The position numbers were made by a program, and so were the translations under genes. 64,000 nucleotides of DNA from Phenylobacterium zucineum HLK1 (GTDB taxonomy: Bacteria > Pseudomonadota > Alphaproteobacteria > Caulobacterales > Caulobacteraceae), in assembly GCF_000017265.1 (NCBI RefSeq), contig NC_011143.1, positions 62,001-126,000 on the forward strand. The letters run 5' to 3'. This document shows positions 50,054 to 58,297 of this stretch, in pieces (position 1 is the first letter of the stretch; the number at the start of each line of letters is the position of its first letter). The notes under the pieces were generated by a model. It was not told the origin of the DNA, ran no database searches, and worked only from the letters and a program-made list of their open reading frames with translations.

Positions 50054-51565
50054 GTGAGTACTGCGTCGCACGAGTTTGAAGACGAAGCGCCGGTTCCCTC
50101 CGGCATCGCGGGGCTGGACGAGATCCTGGTCGGCGGGTTCAGCCGGTCGAATGTCCATTTGGTCGAGGGCGCGCCCGGCACCGGCAAGACGACGCTCGGC
50201 CTCCAGTTCCTGCTTGACGGACGCGAGCGCGGCGAGCGCGGTCTCTATGTGACCCTCTCGGAGACCAAGCGCGAGCTGGCTCGATCCGCCCGGACGCACG
50301 GCTGGTCGCTCGACGGGATCGAGATCTTCGAGCTGGTGCCGCCCGAGCTGACGCTGGACCCCGAACAGGAACAGACCCTCGTCTACGCCTCGGACCTGGA
50401 GCTTGGCGAAACCGTCTCCATGGTCCGCAAGGAGGTCGAGCGGGTGAAGCCCGAACGCGTCGTGTTCGACAGCGTCTCGGAGATCCGCCTCCTGTCCCAG
50501 GGCTCGCTGCGCTACCGCCGTCAGGTCCTGGCCCTCAAGAACTTCCTCGCGCTGCAGAACTGCACGAGCCTCTTCCTGGACGACCTCACCCAGCAGGCGG
50601 AGGAGACCAGCCTGCACAGCATGGTGCACGGGGTCGTGCGGTTGCATCAGACCGCCCTCCAATTCGGGGGCGACCGGCGCCGGCTGCAAATCTCGAAGCT
50701 GCGCGGCCGCGAGTACAAGGGCGGCTTCCACGACTTCGCTATTCGCAAGGGCGGGCTTCAGGTCTTTCCGCGCCTGATCGCGGCCGAACATGAACGGGAC
50801 TTCTCACCGACCGAGCCGGTGTCGAGCGGCATCGGCGAACTCGACGCCTTGCTGGGCGGGGGTCTGTCGCGCGGCACCAGCACCCTGATCATGGGACCCT
50901 CCGGGACGGGCAAGTCGTCCCTGACGCTGCAGGTCATCGATGCGGCCCTCAAGCGCGGCGAGAAGGTGCTGATCGTCTCCTTCGATGAGACGCGGCGTGT
51001 GCTGATGGCCCGGGCGGAGGGCCTGTCCATCGATCTCGGCGGGCCGGTCGCCTCGGGGCAGCTTGTTCTACGCCACATCGACCCGGCGGAACTCTCGCCC
51101 GGCGAGTTGATCGGGATGATCCGCCAGCACGTCGAAGCCGGCGCCCAGGTCGTCGCGCTGGACTCGCTGACGGGCTATCAGAACGCCATGCCGGAGGAGA
51201 GCTACCTCACCCTCCACATGCATGAACTGCTGAGTTATCTCGGTCAGCAGGGGGTGATGACCCTGCTGGTGCTGGCGCAGCACGGCTTGGTCGGGCCCAT
51301 GCAAAGCAGCGTTGACCTCACCTACATCAGTGACACGGTGCTGCTGCTGCGGTTCTTCGAAGCCGGCGGCAAGATCCGCCGGGCCATGTCGGTGATGAAG
51401 AAGCGAACCGGACCGCACGAAGAGACGATCCGCGAGTTCCGCATCAGTTCGGACGGGCTGCGCGTGGGACCGGCGTTGGAGCAGTTCCATGGCGTGCTGA
51501 CGGGGGTGCCGGCCTTCTCGGGGCCGCCCTCCACGCTCCTGGAGCCCAAGCCGGATGAGGCCTGA
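50054..51565 (+). CDS. kaiC: KaiC-like tandem ATPase
   Basis: 503 residues with two RecA/KaiC domains: Walker A GAPGTGKTT (about residue 40) and GPSGTGKSS (about 282), each preceded by GLDEILVGGF or GELDALLGGG. Catalytic-Glu positions read LSE and FDE; in KaiC the first domain has two Glu. Without kaiA or kaiB nearby it is not a full clock. In alphaproteobacteria such KaiC genes pair with a histidine kinase and act in stress responses, as the overlapping hybrid kinase suggests. GTG 50054 follows GTGGGGGAA. Confidence 0.88.
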   Translation: MSTASHEFEDEAPVPSGIAGLDEILVGGFSRSNVHLVEGAPGTGKTTLGLQFLLDGRERGERGLYVTLSETKRELARSARTHGWSLDGIEIFELVPPELTLDPEQEQTLVYASDLELGETVSMVRKEVERVKPERVVFDSVSEIRLLSQGSLRYRRQVLALKNFLALQNCTSLFLDDLTQQAEETSLHSMVHGVVRLHQTALQFGGDRRRLQISKLRGREYKGGFHDFAIRKGGLQVFPRLIAAEHERDFSPTEPVSSGIGELDALLGGGLSRGTSTLIMGPSGTGKSSLTLQVIDAALKRGEKVLIVSFDETRRVLMARAEGLSIDLGGPVASGQLVLRHIDPAELSPGELIGMIRQHVEAGAQVVALDSLTGYQNAMPEESYLTLHMHELLSYLGQQGVMTLLVLAQHGLVGPMQSSVDLTYISDTVLLLRFFEAGGKIRRAMSVMKKRTGPHEETIREFRISSDGLRVGPALEQFHGVLTGVPAFSGPPSTLLEPKPDEA

Positions 51566-53612
51566 TCCTATCCAGGATCCCCTGCTGGTCTTCTGTCCCA
51601 TCGGCCGGGACGGAAAGGTCGGCGCGGAGCTGCTCCGTAAGGGCGGTCTGCCGGCGCGGGTGATTGACAGCTTCGATCCCCCCGGCGGCTATGCCGAGAC
51701 CGGTGGATTGCTTGTCGCTGAGGAAGCCTTCGACCGGTCCGATCCGGAGCCGCTGTTCCGCTGGCTGAGGACCCAGCCGCCCTGGTCCGACTATCCCATC
51801 ATCCTGCTGCGGAACCGCGAAAGCGGCGTCACCGCCCAGGTCGAGGCGCGCTTTGGACGTCTCGGCAACGTCACCATCCTCGAGCGGCCGCTGCACCTAA
51901 CGACGTTGGTGAGCGCGGCGAGCACCGCCCTGCGCGCGCGCCTCCGGCAGCGCGAGGCCGAGGCCTATCTGCTCGAGCGCCTGCGGGCCGCCGAGGCGCT
52001 GCGGGAAACGGAGAGCCGGTTCCGCAGCCTTGCCGACAGCGCCCCAGCGCTGATCTGGACGTCAGATGCGGACGGCCGGGTCATCTACGCCAACCGGCGC
52101 CATTGGGAGGTGTTCGGAGAGCCGGCGGAGGGGTTCACCGGCACAGGTTGGCTGGCCCCGATCCTGGAGGAGGACCGGCCTGCGGTGGAGTCGGCCTGGC
52201 GCCAGGCTTGCCTGGCGCGCCAGACGCTCAACCTCGAATACCGTGTGCGGGACAAGGACGGCGAGCTGCGCTGGCTGCACTGCGAGGCCGCGCCGCGAGG
52301 CGGCCAGGGAGCTTATCTTGGCCATGTGGCCTCGGCCACCGATGTCACTGCCGTAAAGAGCGCCGCCGAACTGCTGGAGCGGCGGGTGGAGGAGCGCACG
52401 GCCGAGCTCGCTGTGGCCAACCGCCAGCTGCTCACCGAGATCGCCGAGCGCGAGAAGATGGAGGCGACGCTGCTGAAAATGCAGCGCCTCGAGGCCGTGG
52501 GCCAGCTCACCGCCGGCATTGCGCACGACTTCAACAATCTGCTGCAGGTGATCGTGGGCGGCCTGACCATGCTCGAGCGGGGCGGCGACCCCGCTCGGGC
52601 GCAGGCGCGGATCCAGATGATGCGGCAAGCCGCCGAGCGGGGCGCCACCCTCACCAAGCAGCTGTTGGCCTTCTCTCGCCGACAGAAGCTCGCGCCCCAG
52701 CCGGTCAACCTCAACGAGGCCCTGGAGAGCATGCGCGGCCTGTTGCAGGGCGCGATCGGCGGCAGCATGGCGCTCGAGCTGAAGCCCGGAAAGGCGCTCT
52801 GGCCGGCGCTGGTCGATCCCACGCAGATCGAGATGATCGTCCTGAACCTAGCCATCAACGCCCGGGACGCCATGGACGTGGGCGGACGACTGACCGTCCA
52901 GACCGGCAATGTCACCATCAGCGGAGCCCGCGTGCGACCCGAGGAGCCGGAGCCGGGGGACTATGTGATGGTGGCGGTCAGCGACACCGGATCGGGCATG
53001 CCGCCTGACGTCGTGGCCCGCGTTTTCGAGCCCTTCTTCACCACCAAGCCCGTGGGCAAGGGCTCGGGCCTGGGCCTGAGCCAGGTGCTGGGCTTCGCCA
53101 AACAATCCGGCGGCGGCGTCGCAATCGAGACGGAGCCGGGCCGGGGCACGACCGTGAAGGTCTACTTGCCGCGCGCGCCTTTTGCGCAGGCGGACGTCCA
53201 GAGCTCGCTGCTGGCCGATGGTCTGAAGGTGGCGGAAAAGGGCGGGACAGTGCTTGTCGTCGACGATGACGAACTCGTCCGCGAAACCACGAGCCAGATG
53301 CTCGGGCAGCTCGGCTATCGGGTGCTACAGGCGGGCAGCGGCGGCGCGGCGCTGGAGTTGCTGAGCGGACGCCGAAAGATCGACCTGCTCATCGTCGACT
53401 TCGCCATGCCCGGGATGAACGGCGTTGAACTCGCCAAGCTCGCGGCCGCCAAGCGGCCACGGCTTCCGATCCTGATGGCGACCGGGTTCGCCGATCACAG
53501 CGCGATCCAGCACCTCGCGGCCGACCAGCTCCTGACCAAGCCATTTTCCGAGGCGGAGCTCGCCCAACGGGTGCGCCGGGCCCTTGAGGATAACATCGGC
53601 GCCACAGTCTGA
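51555..53612 (+). CDS. Hybrid histidine kinase coupled to KaiC
   Basis: 685 residues: N-terminal receiver-like region without phospho-Asp (about 8-130), PAS domain (about 155-275), coiled coil, H-box AGIAHDFNNLLQVI (about 321), ATPase domain with NLAINARDAM, DTGSGM and GKGSGLGLSQV, and a C-terminal receiver with Asp in LLIVDFAMPGMNG (about 615). No membrane segment. The start overlaps the kaiC end by 11 bases, so it is likely the signalling partner of KaiC. The relic at 7922-8053 derives from a near-identical gene. Confidence 0.92.
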   Translation: MRPDPIQDPLLVFCPIGRDGKVGAELLRKGGLPARVIDSFDPPGGYAETGGLLVAEEAFDRSDPEPLFRWLRTQPPWSDYPIILLRNRESGVTAQVEARFGRLGNVTILERPLHLTTLVSAASTALRARLRQREAEAYLLERLRAAEALRETESRFRSLADSAPALIWTSDADGRVIYANRRHWEVFGEPAEGFTGTGWLAPILEEDRPAVESAWRQACLARQTLNLEYRVRDKDGELRWLHCEAAPRGGQGAYLGHVASATDVTAVKSAAELLERRVEERTAELAVANRQLLTEIAEREKMEATLLKMQRLEAVGQLTAGIAHDFNNLLQVIVGGLTMLERGGDPARAQARIQMMRQAAERGATLTKQLLAFSRRQKLAPQPVNLNEALESMRGLLQGAIGGSMALELKPGKALWPALVDPTQIEMIVLNLAINARDAMDVGGRLTVQTGNVTISGARVRPEEPEPGDYVMVAVSDTGSGMPPDVVARVFEPFFTTKPVGKGSGLGLSQVLGFAKQSGGGVAIETEPGRGTTVKVYLPRAPFAQADVQSSLLADGLKVAEKGGTVLVVDDDELVRETTSQMLGQLGYRVLQAGSGGAALELLSGRRKIDLLIVDFAMPGMNGVELAKLAAAKRPRLPILMATGFADHSAIQHLAADQLLTKPFSEAELAQRVRRALEDNIGATV

Positions 53613-53664
53613 GGCCTGTCAGAAGACGTCTGCAACCGTTTGACGAGACGCGCATTCTGCGGTC

Positions 53665-53871
53665 ATGAACCGCCGCTTTGTGATCGCCAAGCTTCGAGGA
53701 GCGCAGGACGTCTCTGGGATCATACTTCCGGAGACCACGGATCGCTCGCAGCTGCTGCAGCGCGGGGCTGAACTTCTCTCCCACCTGACAGCGTCGCGCG
53801 TGGGTCCGCAAGACGTGGAGCTGCTTCCCTATTTCCCGCCGGAACGCGACCAGATCCGCCTGGCCTCGTGA
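53665..53871 (+). CDS. Small hypothetical protein
   Basis: 68 residues, soluble, with a strand-like start (RRFVIAKLRGAQDVSGIILPE) and a middle helix LLQRGAELLSHLTASRV. There is no good ribosome binding site before ATG 53665, but the frame is clean and fills the 268-base space before the SMP-30 gene. Not recognised. Confidence 0.4.
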   Translation: MNRRFVIAKLRGAQDVSGIILPETTDRSQLLQRGAELLSHLTASRVGPQDVELLPYFPPERDQIRLAS

Positions 53872-53880
53872 GACCCCGAC

Positions 53881-54768
53881 ATGAGGCCTGTCGCCGCCTT
53901 GGTCGCAGGCACGCCCCCCTGCGTCCTCGGCGAAGGCCCCTTCTGGGACGAAGCGGGCATGCGCCTCCTCTGGGTCGATATTGTCGCGCGGCGCGTCCAC
54001 GCCTACGGCTTTCGCGATCAAGCTCTCACGACCTGGGACACCCCAAGCCTGGTCTCCGCGGCGATCCCGACGCAGGCGGGCGATTTGATGCTCGCCCTGC
54101 AGGACGGCCTCTATCGCTTTAGACCTGAGACGGGCGAGCTACGGTTGTTCTGTCGGCCCGACGCCGATCCTGGGAACCGCTCAAACGAGTGCCGCTGCGA
54201 TCCCCAAGGGCGCCTGTGGCTGGGAACCATGCAGAACAACATCGCGCCCGACGCCTCGCCGCGCCCGGTGACCCGCTCCAGCGGCGGGCTGTTCGTTGTC
54301 GATGCGGATGGGCAATCCCGGCGGATGCTGTCGAACATCGGCGTCGCCAACACCCTTGCCTGGAGCCCGGACGGCGAGCGTCTCTATTTCGCCGACAGCC
54401 GGCGCAACCTGATCTGGAGATTCCGCTACCGGCCCGAGGGTCCGATGCTCCTGGACCAGGAGGTTTTCGTCGAGGGCGGTCCCGGCGTGCCGGACGGTTC
54501 GGCGATGGATACGGGAGGCTTCCTCTGGACCGCGCGTTGGGGCGCGGGGTGCGTCATGCGCTATGCGCCGGACGGTCGGATCGATCAGATCGTCCAGCTT
54601 CCCGTGCGCCAGCCGTCCAGCTGTGCGTTCGGCGGGCCGGATCGAAAGACGCTCTTCGTCACGACGGCGCGCCATGGACTGCAGGAGCCGGCGGGGCCGC
54701 ACGAAGGCTGCCTCTTCAGTTTGGATGTCGCGGCGCCAGGTCTGCCGCAGCCGATCTTCCGGGGCTGA
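53881..54768 (+). CDS. SMP-30/gluconolactonase family protein
   Basis: 295 residues forming a six-bladed propeller with the SMP-30 metal ligands: Glu in LGEGPFWDE, Asn/Asp in NECRCDPQGRLWLGTM, Asn in GVANTLAWSPDG and Asp in VPDGSAMDTGGFLWTA. It should hydrolyse a sugar lactone in the cytoplasm with one divalent metal. ATG 53881 is used; no obvious link to the adjacent genes. Confidence 0.88.
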   Translation: MRPVAALVAGTPPCVLGEGPFWDEAGMRLLWVDIVARRVHAYGFRDQALTTWDTPSLVSAAIPTQAGDLMLALQDGLYRFRPETGELRLFCRPDADPGNRSNECRCDPQGRLWLGTMQNNIAPDASPRPVTRSSGGLFVVDADGQSRRMLSNIGVANTLAWSPDGERLYFADSRRNLIWRFRYRPEGPMLLDQEVFVEGGPGVPDGSAMDTGGFLWTARWGAGCVMRYAPDGRIDQIVQLPVRQPSSCAFGGPDRKTLFVTTARHGLQEPAGPHEGCLFSLDVAAPGLPQPIFRG

Positions 54769-54986
54769 GCCCTAGGCGGGCCAGGCGCCGCGTGCGAGCC
54801 AACGGCGTGGAAGCCGGTTCTCTGGCTTGGCGGGGCGAACGAGGTCGAAGGCGACCACGGCCAGCAGGCGAAGGCAGTCGAGCGCGGTTCGGACGGACGT
54901 CGGCACGCGGGGATTCCTTCTATCTTCTCAGCCTCTCTCCGGCGTTCAGCAACGCGGCCAAGCACGGTCGGTTGCGCATCGAACCC
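54769..54986. other. Left part of a gene-free stretch (54769-55217)
   Basis: The 449 bases between SMP-30 and hsp20 hold no convincing gene. This left part shows no motif. The right part consists of a sigma32-like promoter (54987-55014) and a structured leader of about 200 bases. Confidence 0.5.
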
Positions 54987-55014
54987 CTTGTGCGGATTGG
55001 ACTTTGACCTAGTT
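54987..55014 (+). promoter_or_regulatory. Sigma32-like promoter for hsp20 at 55218
   Basis: CTTGTG (54987-54992), 14 bases, ACCTAGTT (55007-55014). It gives an unusually long 5'UTR of about 195 bases. Confidence 0.6.
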
Positions 55015-55131
55015 CATCCTTTGCCGCCCAGTGGCGGCCGAGGAGTTCGTCGGCCGGGGACCTGGCCGGCGCGCCGCACGTGGCGACGCGGCACGGTCCC
55101 GGTGTCATGGACAGCCGGTCAGGCGGGCGCC

Positions 55132-55210
55132 GGAGCTTGTAGTCCCCCAGCCGGCGGACGCCCGCCCCCCGCGCCGCGGACTCCTCGATCAGTGTCCCAA
55201 CATGAAGGAG
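55132..55210 (+). promoter_or_regulatory. Structured hsp20 leader masking the ribosome binding site
   Basis: Within the long leader GGCGGGCG (55132-55139) pairs with CGCCCGCC (55159-55166), and CTCCT (55181-55185) can pair with AGGAG (55206-55210) of the ribosome binding site. No UUGCU motif, so it is not a classical ROSE element but could still act as a thermometer. Confidence 0.4.
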
Positions 55211-55217
55211 GCATGCG

Positions 55218-55733
55218 ATGGATCGTAAGGATCTCGCCGCGCAAGGGACGAACGACCGAAGTCTCGCCCCTCTGTCGCGTCAGGATTGGCTCGCTCCCGC
55301 CTTCGGCGGCTTCGCGCCGCTCGTGGGCCTTCGCGAGCAGATGAACCGGCTCTTCGACTCGGTTTTCCGGGACCTCGCCACCCAGACGCCCGTCGCCAAT
55401 TGGCCGAGCCTGGAGGTGCAGGAGAAGGATGGCGCTTACCGGATCAGCGCCGAGCTGCCAGGCCTCGACGAAAAGGACGTGGAGGTGTCGGTGCAGGATG
55501 GCGTGCTGACGATCCGGGGCGAGAAGAAGGCCGAGACGGAAGACAAGGAGCGGCAGTACAGCGAGCGCTACTATGGCCGCTTCGAGCGTCGGCTGACCCT
55601 GGGCGAGCTCGACGAGGAGAAGATCACCGCCAGCTTCGACAATGGCGTGCTGACCATCACGGCGCCGAAATCGCCGAAAGCCGACGCCCAGGCTAAGCGG
55701 ATCCCGATCAGCACGGGCCAGACAGTCCACTGA
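55218..55733 (+). CDS. Small heat-shock protein Hsp20, class C
   Basis: 171 residues, close paralogue of 32630-33145: GLREQMNRLFDSVFRDL, NWPSLEVQEKDGAYRISAELPGLDEKDVEV, DGVLTIRGEKKAE, YYGRFERRLTL, NGVLTITAPK and the RIPI anchor. It is an ATP-independent holdase. ATG 55218 follows GAAGGAGGCATGCG. This is the fifth hsp20 gene of the window. Confidence 0.93.
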   Translation: MDRKDLAAQGTNDRSLAPLSRQDWLAPAFGGFAPLVGLREQMNRLFDSVFRDLATQTPVANWPSLEVQEKDGAYRISAELPGLDEKDVEVSVQDGVLTIRGEKKAETEDKERQYSERYYGRFERRLTLGELDEEKITASFDNGVLTITAPKSPKADAQAKRIPISTGQTVH

Positions 55734-55747
55734 TCGGGCGAGGCGCA

Positions 55748-56482
55748 ATGCGCTTCGCAATGGCCCCGGGAGGGAGGTTCTCGCCAGTTCCGCCCCTCCC
55801 GGGGCTTCTGTTTGCCGTCAAGACTTGGGCGCGGTCGCAGGAGAAGGCTGCCGCCCTGGCCGCCGCCGGCGCCGCCGTCCATTTCGGATCGCTCGAAGAC
55901 CTGGACTGGCTCCAAGAGGGCGCGGCCGGCGCCGACGGCGTCATCCCTCGCCTTCAACCACGATTTCTCGACGTTTGTGGCCAATTGCGGGAAGACCGGC
56001 GGGTCACCGGGGCGCTCAGCGTCGCGCTCGTCGGCTCTGCCCGTCCTCTAATCGTCACCTCCGGAACCTGGATGGTCAACACCGCGCCGGGCGCCCTGGC
56101 CACGGAAGACGGCGCGGTCGTGAGCTCGGGCGTGAACCCACGCGCTGCGTCTGAAGAGGCGGCCGCCGCGGTGCTGGCGGAGGACGTAGCCCGCCTCTAC
56201 AGGTTGGCGATCGAGAGGGGGGAGCCGGGCGCCAAGTATCACGCGGTCGCCGAGCAGGGCGTGGCGTTCAAAGACATGGCGCAAGCGATCGGCCATCGGT
56301 TGAACATTCCGGTCCGGTCCATCGCTGCGGAGGACGCCGAAGCTCATTTCGGCTGGCTCGCCAGCTCTGCGCGCCTTGATGCGCCCGCCTCCAGCGAACA
56401 GACACGCAAGATGCTGCCCTGGCGGCCGACCGGGCCGGGGATGATCACCGACCTCGAAGCGTTGCAGATCGCGGACGCCTGA
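55748..56482 (+). pseudogene. Decayed NAD-dependent epimerase/SDR gene
   Basis: The frame aligns in pieces with atypical extended SDR proteins, but the N-terminal Rossmann GxxGxxG strand is gone. At about 55945-56000 the protein-like sequence LAFNHDFSTFVANC lies in another frame, implying two compensating shifts. About 80 residues are missing between AASEEAAAAVLA and EDVARLYRLAIE. The C-terminal part (KYHAVAEQGVAFKDMAQAIG, HFGWLASSARLDAPASS, LPWRPTGPGM) is well kept. It was probably inactivated long ago. Confidence 0.75.
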
Positions 56483-56574
56483 GGCTGCGGCGTCCGACCG
56501 TAGGACCGCCTTCGTCCAACGCCGTGCGCCGTTTCCGGCAAGGTCAGCTTCACAAAGAATGAGGGCGCCTGAGA

Positions 56575-56706
56575 TCAGGCGCCCATGAAGATGGCTCCGA
56601 TCACGTAGCCTATGGCGGCGATGAGGACGGCGATCGCGCTGTAGGCGAGGAATTCCTCCTCCTTCGACATGCCGGTCGGCGCCGCGCGGGTCTTGGCTTC
56701 AGCCAT
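56575..56706 (-). CDS. 43-residue single-span membrane protein
   Basis: A tiny gene with a near-perfect ribosome binding site (AAGGAGGTGAA) before ATG 56706. The sequence starts MAEAKTRAAPTGMSKEEEFL and continues into one membrane helix (AYSAIAVLIAAIGYVIGAIF) ending MGA. The acidic SKEEEF before the helix recalls small subunits of respiratory enzymes or aa3-type assembly peptides, but no family is clear. It lies 39 bases downstream of the BI-1 gene and is probably co-transcribed under the sigma32-like promoter at 57546. Confidence 0.65.
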   Translation of the reverse strand: MAEAKTRAAPTGMSKEEEFLAYSAIAVLIAAIGYVIGAIFMGA

Positions 56707-56745
56707 CTGGTTTCACCTCCTTTCCATCAGTGTTGCTGGCGCGCC

Positions 56746-57501
56746 TCAATCCCGCCGCTGTCCGAACAAGGACAGCAGGAATTGGAAGAGGTTGATGAAG
56801 TTGATGTAGAGGCTGAGCGCGCCATAGCTGGTGGCGACCCCGCGCGCGGACGCGTCGCCGCCCAGCTCGTAATAGGTCAGCTTCAGGCGCTGGGTGTCGT
56901 AGGCGATCAGGCCCGCGAACACGAAAACGCCGATCACGCTGACCGCGAACTGCACCGCTTCAGAGCGCAGGAAGATGTTCACCAGCGAAGCGATGACCAG
57001 ACCGATCACGCCCACGATCAGGAAGGATCCGAAGCCGCTCAGGTCCTTCTTCGTCGTATAGCCGAAGAGGCTCAAGCCGCCGAAGGCGGTCGCGGTGATC
57101 AGGAACGTGGAGGCGATCGACGTGCCGGTGTACATCAGGCCAACGACGCCGAAGGAGGCGCCGATCAGGGCCACAATCGTCCAGTAGAGGGCGCTGGCCG
57201 CGCCGCTGGTCGGATTCTTCATCGCGAAGCCCGACACGAGCATGATGCCGAGCGGCGCGAAGGCGACGATCCAGCCCAGCGGCGTCATGCCGGCGAGCCG
57301 TCCGTCGGCGTTCACCATAAACATCAGGTCGCGGATCGGCGGAACGCTCGAGGTGAGAAAGGCGAGGGCGGCCGAGACGACCAGACCAAGAGCCACCTTG
57401 TTGTAGACACCGATCATGAAGGATCGCAGACCCGCGTCGACGGCCATGTCGCCGCGCTGCGCAGGTATTGATCCGTAGTGGCTTCGATAGAAGTCGCTCA
57501 T
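56746..57501 (-). CDS. Bax inhibitor-1/YccA family membrane protein
   Basis: 251 residues with seven membrane helices in the BI-1 pattern: VYNKVALGLVVSAALAFLTS, the middle TSGAASALYWTIVALIGAS, SIASTFLITATAFGGLSLFGYTTKKDLSGFG, and the end helix FVFAGLIAYDTQRLK with the conserved Asp, then YINFINLFQFLLSLFG. Bacterial members are proton-gated Ca2+ leak channels or FtsH modulators (YccA). With an ftsH gene in this region the latter is attractive. ATG 57501 follows CTAGGAGACC. Driven by the sigma32-like promoter at 57546. Confidence 0.92.
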   Translation of the reverse strand: MSDFYRSHYGSIPAQRGDMAVDAGLRSFMIGVYNKVALGLVVSAALAFLTSSVPPIRDLMFMVNADGRLAGMTPLGWIVAFAPLGIMLVSGFAMKNPTSGAASALYWTIVALIGASFGVVGLMYTGTSIASTFLITATAFGGLSLFGYTTKKDLSGFGSFLIVGVIGLVIASLVNIFLRSEAVQFAVSVIGVFVFAGLIAYDTQRLKLTYYELGGDASARGVATSYGALSLYINFINLFQFLLSLFGQRRD

Positions 57502-57545
57502 TGCTGAAGGTCTCCTAGGACAGGTATCTGCCTCCAGCTTCTTCA

Positions 57546-57573
57546 ATCTAGGACGCCGCAGGCACGACACAAG
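57546..57573 (-). promoter_or_regulatory. Sigma32-like promoter for the BI-1 gene
   Basis: On the minus strand CTTGTG (57573-57568), 14 bases, TCCTAGAT (57553-57546), in the space after the phaB stop; 45 bases before the BI-1 ATG. Confidence 0.65.
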
Positions 57574-57581
57574 ATCACGCG

Positions 57582-58295
57582 TCAGGCCATGTAATGGCCG
57601 CCGTTGACGTTCAGGGTCTCGCCGGTGATGAACCCGGCTTCGTCCGCCGCAAGGAAGGCCACGCAGCGGGCGATCTCCTCAGGCCGCGCCAGGCGACCGA
57701 CGGGGATCTCGGCGATGATGCGCTGAAGCACCTCCGGCGGCACGGCGGCGACCATCTCGGTGTCGGTGTACCCGGGCGACACCGCGTTGACGGTCACACC
57801 CTTGCGCGCACATTCGAGGGCCAAGGCCTTGGTGAAGCCGATTACGCCGGCCTTGGCGGCCGCGTAGTTGGTCTGGCCGACTTGACCCTTCTGGCCGTTC
57901 ACCGACGCGACGTTGACGATGCGGCCAAAGCCGCGCTCGCGCATGCCCGCGACGACGAGCCGGCTCACGTTGTAGAGGCCCGTGAGGTCGACCGCCAGGA
58001 CCGCGTCCCAGGCTTCCGGCGCCATCTTGTGCAGCATGGCGTCGTGCGTGACGCCGGCGTTGTTCACGAGGATGTCGATCGGTCCCAACTCGGCTTCGAC
58101 GCGATCGATCGCGCGGGCGCAGGCGTCCCGGTCGGTGACGTCACACTCTATCAGGGGCATCGCCAGATCGGGTCTCGGCTCATGGCTGCGCCTCAGGTTG
58201 AGCCCCGCCACCCGTCGGCCCTCGGCGGCCAGTCGCTCGCAGACCGCTCGTCCGATGCCGCGCGCGGCTCCGGTCACAAGCGCGACGCGGCCCAT
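57582..58295 (-). CDS. phaB: Acetoacetyl-CoA reductase
   Basis: 237 residues, classical SDR of the PhaB type: TGAARGIGRA, NNAGVTHDAMLHKM, VNVASVNGQKGQVGQTNYAAAKAGVIGFTKALALE and the GETLNVNGGHYM end. It reduces acetoacetyl-CoA to (R)-3-hydroxybutyryl-CoA with NADPH, the step before PHB polymerisation. ATG 58295 has GGGAG; a GTG at 58301 would overlap the phaC stop. Transcribed with phaC. No phaA is present in the window. Confidence 0.92.
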   Translation of the reverse strand: MGRVALVTGAARGIGRAVCERLAAEGRRVAGLNLRRSHEPRPDLAMPLIECDVTDRDACARAIDRVEAELGPIDILVNNAGVTHDAMLHKMAPEAWDAVLAVDLTGLYNVSRLVVAGMRERGFGRIVNVASVNGQKGQVGQTNYAAAKAGVIGFTKALALECARKGVTVNAVSPGYTDTEMVAAVPPEVLQRIIAEIPVGRLARPEEIARCVAFLAADEAGFITGETLNVNGGHYMA

Positions 58296-58297
58296 GG

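Noticed and set aside
55213..55215. ATG at 55213 as hsp20 start
   Set aside because: It is out of frame with the crystallin domain; ATG 55218 gives the full conserved N-terminus at good distance from AAGGAGG.
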